This document shows, one piece after another, positions 43,338-51,141 of a DNA stretch of 64,000 nucleotides; within the stretch, counting starts at the first letter, position 1; every line of letters starts with the position of its first letter. The notes below the pieces were generated by a model. That model searched no databases, was not told the DNA's origin, and was given only the letters and a program-made list of their open reading frames with translations. The stretch is from Dermabacter indicis. Its GTDB lineage: Bacteria; Actinomycetota; Actinomycetes; Actinomycetales; Dermabacteraceae. The stretch is taken from NCBI GenBank assembly GCA_001403775.1, contig CYUG01000017.1:279969-343968 (forward strand). The letters are read 5' to 3'. Both the position numbers and the translations under genes were made by a program.

Positions 43338-44105
43338 ATGATGGAGTGGACCGTCCAAGAACTCGCTGACCGCGCCGGCATCAGCGCCAGGACATTGCGT
43401 TACTATCACCAGATCGGCCTGCTCGTCCCGGACCGGATCGGCGCGAACGGCTATCGCTACTACGGACCTGTCGCCGTGGCACGCCTGCAACGCATCCTGC
43501 TCCTGCGTGAAGCCGGCCTGGCCCTGGGTGCGATCGGCGAAGCGCTGGCAAGCGACGCGAACCCAGACGAGGAGATCACCGCCCTCGAGGCGCACCTGGT
43601 ACACCTCGAGCACGAGCGGGAAGCGCTGGAACGTCGTATCGCGTCCGTCGAGCACACCGTGACGATGCGACGCGAGGGACGCCAACCGCGGATGGACATG
43701 GTACTCGAAGGCTTCAACGACCGCTATGAGGCCGAGGTGACCCAACGATGGGGACGCGTGGTCTTCGAGCAGTCCAACCGGTGGTGGCATAGCAAGAACC
43801 TCACCCAGCAACGTCAGTTCCAGGCCGACGCCGAACAGCTCCTGGCGCGGTGGGGCGAACTCCACCAGTCGGGTGTCTCCCCATTGAGCGACCAGGCCCA
43901 ACAGCACGCAGCCGCCCATGCCGCCTGGTTCGCCCAGATCCCCGGGACGCCCGGGCATGCCGGCGACCTGGACAAGACCCGCGCCATGCTCACTGGCATG
44001 GCCAACCTCTACGCCACCAACCCAGACTTCCATCCCGCTTTCGGTGGTGCAGAAGCCGCCGGCTTCGCCGCCCAAGCGCTGCGCCACTACGCCCAGAGCC
44101 ACTGA
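43338..44105 (+). CDS. MerR-family regulator with TipAS domain (element passenger)
   Basis: A 255-residue protein: MerR helix-turn-helix (WTVQELADRAGISARTLRYY, GYRYYGPVAVARLQRILLLR), a dimerisation coiled coil (LEAHLVHLEHEREALERRIA) and a C-terminal TipAS-like drug-binding helical domain (WWHSKNLTQQRQFQADAEQL, YATNPDFHPAFGG). TipA-type regulators bind thiopeptides and other cyclic antibiotics and activate their own promoter. GAGAGG precedes the ATG. A hairpin CCCTTCGG (44112-44119)/CCGAAGGG (44134-44141) lies just after the stop, before the transposase. Confidence 0.86.
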   Translation: MMEWTVQELADRAGISARTLRYYHQIGLLVPDRIGANGYRYYGPVAVARLQRILLLREAGLALGAIGEALASDANPDEEITALEAHLVHLEHEREALERRIASVEHTVTMRREGRQPRMDMVLEGFNDRYEAEVTQRWGRVVFEQSNRWWHSKNLTQQRQFQADAEQLLARWGELHQSGVSPLSDQAQQHAAAHAAWFAQIPGTPGHAGDLDKTRAMLTGMANLYATNPDFHPAFGGAEAAGFAAQALRHYAQSH

Positions 44106-44150
44106 AAAGCACCCTTCGGGATGGTCGCTGCGACCGAAGGGAATGCCGCC

Positions 44151-45109
44151 ATGACTCATGCCAATGCAGCACTCACTCCACGTCACCGCCTCAAGGTTGC
44201 GCGGCTCGTCGTTGACGAGGGCCGGTCTGTCAGCGAGGTCGCCGCACGATTCCAGGGCTCGTGGCCGACGGTGAAGCGCTGGGCCGACCGCTATCGCGCC
44301 GGGCAATCCATGCAGGACCGCTCCTCACGGCCACATCAGTCGCCGAACAAGACCAGCCAGGCGATGGCGAAGCGCTGCATCCAGCTGCGCCTCCGACTGT
44401 GGGCAGGGCCTATGCAGTTGGCCTGTCGGCTGGGGATCGCGCCCTCGACGGTTCACCGGATCCTGGTCGATGCCGGCCTGAACCGGCTCTCGCACGTTGA
44501 TCGCGCCACCGGGGAGTCAGTGCGCCGTTACGAGCATGACCATCCCAGGGCGATGCTGCATGTCGATGCGAAGCAGCTAGGCAACATTCCCGACGGCGGG
44601 GGCTCGCGCTACGTCGGCCGACAACAGGGCGAGAAGAACCGCGCCGCCACTCCGGACAAGCAGAAGAACAAGTACCGGGACCCGTTGATGGGCAGGACCT
44701 ACGTCCATACCGTCATTGACGACCATTCCCGTGTCGCCTACGCCGAGATCCACGACGACGAAACCGCCATCACCGCCACCGCGGTCCTGGTGAGGGCTGT
44801 CGAGTGGGTCAACGCCCGCGGTGTGAGCGTCGAGCGAGTCCTGTCCGACAATGGCGGCGCCACCGGTCCCACCTGTGGCGAGACACCTGCACCGAACTCA
44901 GGATCACGCACAAGCGCACCCGTCTGTATCGTCCGCAGACCAACGGGAAGATCGAACGCTTCCACCGCACCTTGGCCGACGGCTGGGCCTATGCCCGCTG
45001 CTACACCTCAGAGGCCGAACGCCGGGGCGAGCTCGACGGCTGGCTGCACTACTACAACCATCACCGGCCACACACCGCCTGCGGCAACCAGCCGCCGTTC
45101 TCGCGATAG
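44151..45109 (+). pseudogene. IS481-family transposase, frameshifted
   Basis: The first frame has the HTH start (RHRLKVARLVVDEGRSVSEV, SWPTVKRWADRYRAG) and the DDE core to LSDNGGA; the second continues RSHLWRDTC, RLYRPQTNGKIERFHRTLAD and the normal end HYYNHHRPHTACGNQPPFS. Inserting one T between 44861 and 44862 restores GGAYRSHLW, the family sequence. Catalytic Asp (HVDAKQ), Asp (LSDNGG) and Glu (KIERFHR) would all be present. As it stands the enzyme cannot be made, so the element is stranded unless helped in trans. Confidence 0.85.
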
Positions 45110-45132
45110 GCCAACGTCCCCGGTCAGTACAA

Positions 45133-46581
45133 CTAGGCCTGCGCGCGGCGGACGATGAGCACGTGCGCGAACCAGAAGACGGCACCGCCGGCCGAAAGAG
45201 CGAGCCCGCCGATACCGAGCTTCACCAGGTCGGCGCCGAGCATCGGCACCATCGCACCGGAAGCGATCGCGGCGACGATGAGGTTCACGAACGTCGCGAA
45301 GCTCGTCGCGGCGCCGCGCTCCTCGGGGAACATGTCGAGAACCTCGAGCTGCACGGGCGCCATCATGAGCGCCGCACCCATGCCGAGAAGGCCCGGGCCG
45401 ATCATGACCAGAAGGTGCCACACACCAAACTGAGAGGTGAGTTCGGGGGTGAGCATCGGAATGATGACCGAGAGGACGCCTCCGAGAACCACGGTGATGA
45501 ACGCGATCGTGATGAGGCGCGAACGGCTCATGACGAATGCGAGGCGCCCCACGAGGTAATTGCCGAGGATCATGCCCGCAATGATCGGGATAAACAGCAC
45601 CCAGTAGTCCTGTTCGCCAAGGTGCATCACGTCGGGAACGATTATCGGCGCCGCCGAAATGAAGATGAAGTCGGCCTGGCTTGCGAGGCCAAGCGCGAGC
45701 GAGAGACGCCAGATGACCGGCGAGCGCAGCACGCGCCCGAGCGACGTGAGGATGCCCTTCGCGTTGAACGGCTGGCGCTTCTCGGGAAGGAGCGTCTCGG
45801 GGATGACAATGAGCATGAACACGAGGGTGACGAGCGCGTAAAGGAGCATCGCCCCGAAAATCCAACGCCACGGTCCGAGCAGGAGGATCCAGCCGCCGAA
45901 GATCGGCGCCGCCGCGGGCGCGAGGGCAAAGATCATCATGACCTGGCTCATGAGCTTTTGCGCTTTGCCGCCTCCGTAGAGGTCGCGGATCACGACGCGA
46001 GAGACGATCGTCGCTCCGCCCGCACTGAGCCCCTGGAGCACGCGGAAGGCGAACAGCATTGGGAGATTGACGGCGAGCGCCGCACCGAGCGAGCCGATCG
46101 AGAAAACGATGAGCGAAATGCTCATGACGCGCTTGCGCCCGATGGCATCGGAGAGCGGGCCGTGGAACATGCTCATGCACGCGAAGGAGATGAGATACAG
46201 GCTCGTCACCTGCTGCATCGCGGCCGCGTCGGTGTGGAAGTCGCCCCTCATCGCCGGGAAGCCCGGGAAGATCATGTCGATCGAGAACGGGCCGAGCATC
46301 GCGAGCAAGGCCATCGCAAACGTGAAACCGAAGGTGACCTTTTCGGTGCGCCCCAGGTGGAGGCGGAGCGCGGCCGTCTCGGTCGCGACTTCCTCGACCT
46401 GCTCGATCGGGCCGGTCACGTGCGAGACGTTGTCGGTGGGGTTGGCGAAAGCGACCTGCGGAATTTCTTCCGTCAGCGGCCGCGGTTCCTCGGTCGCGAG
46501 GCTTTCGGCGGCGCGCTCATCGGCAAGCCGCGCAAGTTCGAGTGCGCTGGTATCGGTTTTCCTCTGAGAATCGTCTGTCAC
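45133..46581 (-). CDS. Bcr/CflA-type MFS drug-resistance transporter
   Basis: A 482-residue protein with an unusually long charged N-terminus (~75 residues) and 12 membrane helices. Bcr/CflA features are LAMLGPFSIDMIFPGFPAMR, the GPLSDAIGRKRVMSISL motif A and APAAAPIFGGWILLLGPWRW. It exports drugs or metabolites by proton antiport. GTG start. Its stop codon (CTA on the plus strand, 45133-45135) is inside the IS481 target duplication. Divergent from the GH15-like gene, 169 bp apart. Confidence 0.87.
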   Translation of the reverse strand: MTDDSQRKTDTSALELARLADERAAESLATEEPRPLTEEIPQVAFANPTDNVSHVTGPIEQVEEVATETAALRLHLGRTEKVTFGFTFAMALLAMLGPFSIDMIFPGFPAMRGDFHTDAAAMQQVTSLYLISFACMSMFHGPLSDAIGRKRVMSISLIVFSIGSLGAALAVNLPMLFAFRVLQGLSAGGATIVSRVVIRDLYGGGKAQKLMSQVMMIFALAPAAAPIFGGWILLLGPWRWIFGAMLLYALVTLVFMLIVIPETLLPEKRQPFNAKGILTSLGRVLRSPVIWRLSLALGLASQADFIFISAAPIIVPDVMHLGEQDYWVLFIPIIAGMILGNYLVGRLAFVMSRSRLITIAFITVVLGGVLSVIIPMLTPELTSQFGVWHLLVMIGPGLLGMGAALMMAPVQLEVLDMFPEERGAATSFATFVNLIVAAIASGAMVPMLGADLVKLGIGGLALSAGGAVFWFAHVLIVRRAQA

Positions 46582-46750
46582 TTGGTCAAGTTTATGGAAC
46601 TCTCGCGGCCTTCCAACCCCTCTCGCACAACATCACTCATGACTTCAGTGACATCTGCAGCAGCGGCATCGATGCCTACGGACCGCGCCGGTCGCTTGCT
46701 ACGCTCAAGCCACACGTGTGCGGGCAGGAAGCGGAAGAAGGAGGCCAGCC

Positions 46751-48151
46751 ATGCGGCGTCGCACTCTTCTCGGCGGCGGCCTTCTCGCCGCGCTCGGCGC
46801 CTCGGCACTGTATGTGGAGCGCAGCAGCATTGCGAGCCTCTTCCCGCACGAGGCGCACGAGGACCTCTACTCCCTCGGCGTCGCATACTCCGCCGCTTCG
46901 GATTCACTCGCGCGTGAGGTGGAGGCGCACGGCCCGGCGACCGTTCTGCGCGCGGGAAACATCCCGGGCGTGGAGCGCACGTTCGTTCAGCCTGATTCAC
47001 CCGAACTCATTCCTGGCACGCGCACTCTCAGCACCGCTCACGGCGCCAATACGCTCAACGCCATCACGCACACCTTCCTCGAGCGCGCTTCTCGACCGGC
47101 CCCCACGCCCACGCTCACCGATCTCGACCGTTCCGCGCTCCTCGACGTTTTCACTCTCACGTGGGCGCTCCCCTCCCCCGTCGCGGCCCTCAGCCCGAAC
47201 TGGCGCTACACGTGGCCGCGCGACACGGCCCACGTGATCGTGGCCCTCGCCGAACGTGGCTTCGGCGACTGGGCACTAGGGCTCCTCGAGCACCTCGCAC
47301 GAATCCAGCGCCCGGACGGCACGTTCGAGGCGCGCTACCGCCCCGGCACCAAACACGCCCCGGATGATCGCACCCCGCAACTCGATGGGGTCGGGTGGTT
47401 CCTGTGGGCAGCGGCAACGCTCGCCAGACTTGGGGTTTTAGGTTCCGACGCCACCCCCGCTACCTCGCTCCCCACTCTTCGAACGGCGCTCGCTCGCGCG
47501 GCGCGCGCCGCCCTCGACGCCACGCATACTGGAAGCGGCCTTCCTAAGCCGAGCCCCGACTATTGGGAAGTGCCCGAGCGGCGCCTCACGCTCGCGACGG
47601 CGGCCATGACGCTCAGCGCGCTCGAGAGCGCGGCGCACCTTTCGGAGCTGGGCGTACTTGAGGGCGAAGCGGGTGTCGGAACCGAAACGCTCGAGAGACG
47701 TGCCCGGGAAACCGAACGCGCTCTCATGGAAACTTTCGGCCCCGGTGGCTTCCAGCGGTACGCACGCGGCGGCGGCTTCGACGCGGGGCTGCTCATGCTC
47801 CTGCCGCCGTACCAAACAGATGAGTTTGCCGAGCGCAACCCGACGATTGCCGGCCACATCGACGAGGCTTTCGAGGCGATGCAGCGCCCCGCCGGAGGTG
47901 TCGCTCCGGGCGCGCGCTGGAAACGCGACGGCATCAGTTGGACCCCGCAAACGGCGATGTTCGCCCAGGCCTATGCGCGCCTCGGCGAGCGCGAGCGCGC
48001 TCTCGAGCTCCTCGAATGGCTCGCCGCCCACCGCACGAGCGCCGGGGCAATCAGCGAGAAAATCCTGGCCGACGGTAGCCCCGCCGCCGTCGCACCCCTT
48101 TCGTGGCCAGCGGCGCTCGCGCTCAGCACGCTCGAAGCGCTCGAGCATTGA
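46751..48151 (+). CDS. Glycoside hydrolase family 15-like, membrane-anchored or secreted
   Basis: A 466-residue protein. After RRR a hydrophobic helix (TLLGGGLLAALGASALYVE) acts as signal or anchor. The (alpha/alpha)6 barrel signature is WRYTWPRDTAHVIVALAERG, then GTFEARYRPG and QLDGVGWFLWAA, with a late GISWTPQTAMFAQAYARLG and EKILADG, in line with glucoamylase/glucodextranase relatives. A catalytic Glu pair is not certain. GAAGGAGG precedes ATG 46751. Possibly cuts alpha-glucans outside the cell. Confidence 0.78.
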   Translation: MRRRTLLGGGLLAALGASALYVERSSIASLFPHEAHEDLYSLGVAYSAASDSLAREVEAHGPATVLRAGNIPGVERTFVQPDSPELIPGTRTLSTAHGANTLNAITHTFLERASRPAPTPTLTDLDRSALLDVFTLTWALPSPVAALSPNWRYTWPRDTAHVIVALAERGFGDWALGLLEHLARIQRPDGTFEARYRPGTKHAPDDRTPQLDGVGWFLWAAATLARLGVLGSDATPATSLPTLRTALARAARAALDATHTGSGLPKPSPDYWEVPERRLTLATAAMTLSALESAAHLSELGVLEGEAGVGTETLERRARETERALMETFGPGGFQRYARGGGFDAGLLMLLPPYQTDEFAERNPTIAGHIDEAFEAMQRPAGGVAPGARWKRDGISWTPQTAMFAQAYARLGERERALELLEWLAAHRTSAGAISEKILADGSPAAVAPLSWPAALALSTLEALEH

Positions 48152-48244
48152 TGCTTCCCTTAGTCCCCACAACCGACCAGAGGGCGGGGCTAGAGTGGTA
48201 GATCGGGATCGAGGACGATCCGCATCGAGTTTCGAGGAGAGGTC

Positions 48245-48928
48245 ATGAACGAGAAGGCTAGTGCGCCCGATCTTCGCGCGGAACGCGTGAATTACACGAA
48301 GGGCCAACTCACCAAAACGCTCGCGGGCAACGACCCGCACGCGCTGTTTGACGAATGGATGAGAGACGCGATCGAGCGTCGCGACCGCGAGGGCGATGTG
48401 CTCGAACCCAACGCCATGGTGGTGTCCACGATTAACCCGGAGACCGATTGGCCGGATTCGCGCGTGCTGCTACTCAAGGAACACAAGAACAAGAAGTTTG
48501 TATTCTTCGGCAACTACGAGTCTCAAAAAGGGCACGACCTTGACGTGAACCGCAAGGCCGCCCTGAACTTCACGTGGCTGCCGCTTCAGCGCCAGGTGCG
48601 CATTCAGGGCAAGGTGCGCCGCATCAGCCCCGAGGAATCCGACGCCTACTTCGCGGTTCGCCCGCGTGGTTCGCAGATCGGCGCCTGGGCAAGCTCGCAG
48701 TCGGACATCATCGACTCACGCGAAGACATCCAGCTCGCGAACGAGCGCGCCGAAAAACGCTTCGAAGGCAAAGACGTTCCCCGCCCGCCGCACTGGGGCG
48801 GCTGGGCGCTCACCCCGCACGTCATCGAGTTCTGGCAGGGTGGCGCTTCGCGCCTGCACGACCGCATCCGCTTCACGGCCTTGGATTCGGAAGAAGGCCG
48901 CTGGCAGGTCGACCGCCTCGCTCCGTAA
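48245..48928 (+). CDS. pdxH: Pyridoxamine 5'-phosphate oxidase
   Basis: A 227-residue FMN enzyme that oxidises pyridoxine/pyridoxamine 5'-phosphate to PLP. Motifs: NAMVVSTINPETDWPDSRVL, FFGNYESQKGHDLDVNRKAA, VRIQGKVRRISPEESDAYFA, RPRGSQIGAWASSQSDII and the C-terminal signature WGGWALTPHVIEFWQGGASR plus LHDR. Full family length. ATG with GAGGAGAGG upstream. It ends before a bidirectional terminator. Confidence 0.96.
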   Translation: MNEKASAPDLRAERVNYTKGQLTKTLAGNDPHALFDEWMRDAIERRDREGDVLEPNAMVVSTINPETDWPDSRVLLLKEHKNKKFVFFGNYESQKGHDLDVNRKAALNFTWLPLQRQVRIQGKVRRISPEESDAYFAVRPRGSQIGAWASSQSDIIDSREDIQLANERAEKRFEGKDVPRPPHWGGWALTPHVIEFWQGGASRLHDRIRFTALDSEEGRWQVDRLAP

Positions 48929-48947
48929 ACGCTCACGCGAGGTGACT

Positions 48948-48988
48948 GAGAGGGCCGGGGTGACGCTGAGCGTCATCCCGGCCCTCTC
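48948..48988. terminator. Bidirectional hairpin between pdxH and the DUF4097 gene
   Basis: GAGAGGGCCGGG (48948-48959) with CCCGGCCCTCTC (48977-48988), and an inner TGACGCT/AGCGTCA, form a long GC stem between two convergent genes 63 bp apart. Confidence 0.8.
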
Positions 48989-48991
48989 GCG

Positions 48992-49723
48992 TTAGGCGAC
49001 CTCGTTGAGTTCGAGCGAGGTGCGCTTTCCGCCCACCTTGACGCGGAACACGGGCGCTCCCTCCTGCGGAACCCCGCGCGGAGTAAGGCTCGAATTGAAC
49101 GACGAGGCAAGGCCGTCAAAATCAGTGTGGACGTGTACGCCGGGCAGAACCCCGACGGTGCACGCGGCCTTGAGGCCCTCGACCTGAACATCACCGCGGT
49201 GGACGCGGGCGATATCGACAGTGATCGAGGCACCCTTCGCGTCGAGCGCGCCCGAGAATTCGCCGATCTTCACCTTGGCCGCGGCACCATTCACCTCCAC
49301 CGGGGAGGAGACAGCATCGAGCTCGGCCTTGACCTTGAACCCCTGGATCGAAAGAGGCGCGGTCACGGAGGAAGCCTTCACGGTGCTCGAGACCGCATCA
49401 AAGTTTGCCTCGCGTGGGACCTCCTCAAGCTCGATCGTGCTCGCGACGCTCTCGCATTCGAGGGCTGTCGTGGTGGGAAGTGAAAGCCTCACCGTGAGGC
49501 GCGGGCGCTTGCGGTGGAGAATGTCGAGCACTTTTCGGTCAGGGCTCTTGATTGCGAGGCGCCCGAAGCGATACTTCACGCTCGTTCCCGCGGCTTCTTC
49601 GCCCTCGAGGTCGATCGTGATCTGGTTCGTAGTGTTTGTCGTGATCGCGACGTCGGCATAGTTCAACTTGAGCTCGGCACGCACATCGCCGGTGGCGTCG
49701 TAACGATAGGTTGTGGTGCTCAT
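48992..49723 (-). CDS. DUF4097-type beta-helix protein
   Basis: A 243-residue protein dominated by short beta repeats, such as AELKLNYADVAITTNTTN, VASTIELEEVPREANFDAVS, STVKASSVTAPLSIQGFKVK and GASITVDIARVHRGDV, the pattern of DUF4097 proteins often linked to cell-envelope stress modules. No signal peptide. ATG 49723 has AAGGAAGGG upstream. It follows the HicB-like gene by 14 bp and is likely the second gene of that operon. Confidence 0.72.
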   Translation of the reverse strand: MSTTTYRYDATGDVRAELKLNYADVAITTNTTNQITIDLEGEEAAGTSVKYRFGRLAIKSPDRKVLDILHRKRPRLTVRLSLPTTTALECESVASTIELEEVPREANFDAVSSTVKASSVTAPLSIQGFKVKAELDAVSSPVEVNGAAAKVKIGEFSGALDAKGASITVDIARVHRGDVQVEGLKAACTVGVLPGVHVHTDFDGLASSFNSSLTPRGVPQEGAPVFRVKVGGKRTSLELNEVA

Positions 49724-49737
49724 GGCGGGACCCTTCC

Positions 49738-50253
49738 TTAGATCCATCCCTTGACGGGGTTCGTGCCTTTCGGCGGATTATCGGGGGTGAACCCCCAGTT
49801 CTTCGTGAATGGCGAAGTGCGGGGTTCGACAACGGCATCGCGAATCACCTGGACGAGCCAGGCATTGAGACTCTGGCCCGAGGCTTCCGCACGCTTCTCC
49901 GCGCGGGCCTTGAGCCCCTCGGGCAGGCGAAGAGATACCCGCGAAATATCGCCTTCATCGAGTCCCTGATCTGTCTCGGCGGCTGATTCAGGCTCGGGAG
50001 TGGCGTCAGGATGCTTTGGAGTGACGTCAAATTTGACACCTTCGGGAGCGAGGCGCGCGCTCACGCGCTCGAACGTGAGCGACTCGCTGATCTCGGCGGT
50101 CGCCGTCGTGACCGTATCGAGAAGGACAAGCTTGAGTAGGGGGCGGGCAAGGGGGCCCACTCGCTTCATAGCGGAGCCGAGATCGTCGCCACCGACGTTA
50201 GCGACATGCTCGAGCTGCTCAATAAGAGCGTCGGTTTGCTGTGACATCTCCAT
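49738..50253 (-). CDS. HicB-like protein with C-terminal ribbon-helix-helix domain
   Basis: A 171-residue protein. The first 80 residues are helical and unrecognised (MKRVGPLARPLLKLVLLDTV). Residues ~105-145 (ISRVSLRLPEGLKARAEKRA, SLNAWLVQVIRDAV) are an Arc/HicB-type RHH DNA-binding domain, and a short Trp/Pro tail follows. Two TGACGTCA palindromes 21 bp apart stand directly upstream and a third lies in the gene, suggesting autoregulation. Operon with the DUF4097 gene. Confidence 0.7.
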   Translation of the reverse strand: MEMSQQTDALIEQLEHVANVGGDDLGSAMKRVGPLARPLLKLVLLDTVTTATAEISESLTFERVSARLAPEGVKFDVTPKHPDATPEPESAAETDQGLDEGDISRVSLRLPEGLKARAEKRAEASGQSLNAWLVQVIRDAVVEPRTSPFTKNWGFTPDNPPKGTNPVKGWI

Positions 50254-50274
50254 AACTCAACAGTAGCACCACTG

Positions 50275-50303
50275 TGACGTCACAACAAGCTTTATTGACG
50301 TCA
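50275..50303 (-). promoter_or_regulatory. Paired TGACGTCA operators upstream of the HicB-like gene
   Basis: Perfect 8-bp palindromes at 50275-50282 and 50296-50303 are exactly 21 bp (two turns) apart; a third copy is at 50022-50029 inside the gene. RHH repressors commonly bind such repeated palindromes cooperatively. Confidence 0.7.
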
Positions 50304-50307
50304 TTTT

Positions 50308-51141
50308 CTAAGCGAAGGGGTTCCAGAACCTTCCGCCGTTGACGATCGCGAGCGCAATCGGCACCGCGAGCACCGCAAAGGAGAGGGTCATGATGAGCCC
50401 GTCGCGCCACGTCAGGGGCTTCTTGCCGTACCACGTGCGCCGCTTGCCGCGCCCAAAACCGCGCAGCTCCATCGCGCTCGCGACTTCCTCGATGCGGTCG
50501 AAGGCGCCGAGAAGAAGAGGGATGATCACGCCCACGATGTTCCGCGCGCGCGTCACGATCCCCGCTTTCGACGAGGTTTCGAGGCCGCGCGCCTGATGCG
50601 CCTTCGAGATCGTCACGAAATCACGCTGAATATCGGGGATGTACCGAAGAGCGATCGAGACGGAGTAGGCGATCTTGTAGGGGATGCCGATGCGGCTCAG
50701 CGACTGCGCAAACTCTGGCGGGCGCGTCGTCGCAATGAACAAAAGCACGGGTGGAAGCACCGCGAAGTACTTGAGGGTCACAACGAGCTGGTAGAAAAGC
50801 TGTTCACTCGTGATGTCCCAGTGCCACGGGCCGTTCACGAGCACGGTGCGCGTGCCATACAGCTCGGTTCCGTAACCGGGCGCGAACAGGAAAATGAAGA
50901 GGTTGTTGAGCAGCATGAGACCCGCGATGATCACGAGCACCACGGCGAGGTCGCGCAGCTTCACGCGGCTGAGAACCCACAGCACGATGTTGAGCGCGAG
51001 CATCGCCGCAAGATAGCGCGCATCGAATCCCACGAGCGCACCCACGACGCTCGCGACGGCGAGCATGAGCTTCGAGAGCCCCGAGACTCGGTGCAGGAAC
51101 CCCGGCCGATCCACGTACCCGAGAACGGACTTAGCGGGCAT
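50308..51141 (-). CDS. ecfT: ECF transporter transmembrane subunit EcfT
   Basis: A 277-residue membrane protein with about five helices. The coupling motifs of EcfT are in the C-terminal half: ISKAHQARGLETSSKAG (ARG) and ASAMELRGFGRGKRRTWYG (second xRG). It transmits ATPase movement to the S component. The ATG at 51141 overlaps the ATPase gene's stop by 11 bp, so translation is coupled. Last gene of the DUF62-S-EcfA-EcfT operon. Confidence 0.9.
   Translation of the reverse strand: MPAKSVLGYVDRPGFLHRVSGLSKLMLAVASVVGALVGFDARYLAAMLALNIVLWVLSRVKLRDLAVVLVIIAGLMLLNNLFIFLFAPGYGTELYGTRTVLVNGPWHWDITSEQLFYQLVVTLKYFAVLPPVLLFIATTRPPEFAQSLSRIGIPYKIAYSVSIALRYIPDIQRDFVTISKAHQARGLETSSKAGIVTRARNIVGVIIPLLLGAFDRIEEVASAMELRGFGRGKRRTWYGKKPLTWRDGLIMTLSFAVLAVPIALAIVNGGRFWNPFA

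Larger units (their letters stand above)
42335..45131. mobile_element. IS481-family element with passenger genes
   Basis: Terminal inverted repeats are TGTACTGACCGGAGACGTTG (42344-42363) and CAACGTCCCCGGTCAGTACA (45112-45131). The left end carries an extra TGTACTAAG (42335-42343), so a perfect 6-bp target duplication ACTAGG (42329-42334 and 45132-45137) brackets 42335-45131. NCTAGN is the known target of IS481. Inside are a DUF2268 protease gene, a TipA-type MerR gene and a frameshifted IS481 transposase, all on the plus strand. At 2797 bp it is nearly three times a plain IS481. Confidence 0.88.

Noticed and set aside
44851-46917. 688-codon plus-strand frame running through the transposase end, the Bcr/CflA gene and into the GH15 gene
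   Set aside because: It starts inside the transposase, crosses the element border, and its sequence is charged low complexity (HERDRR-like), typical of antisense GC shadows.
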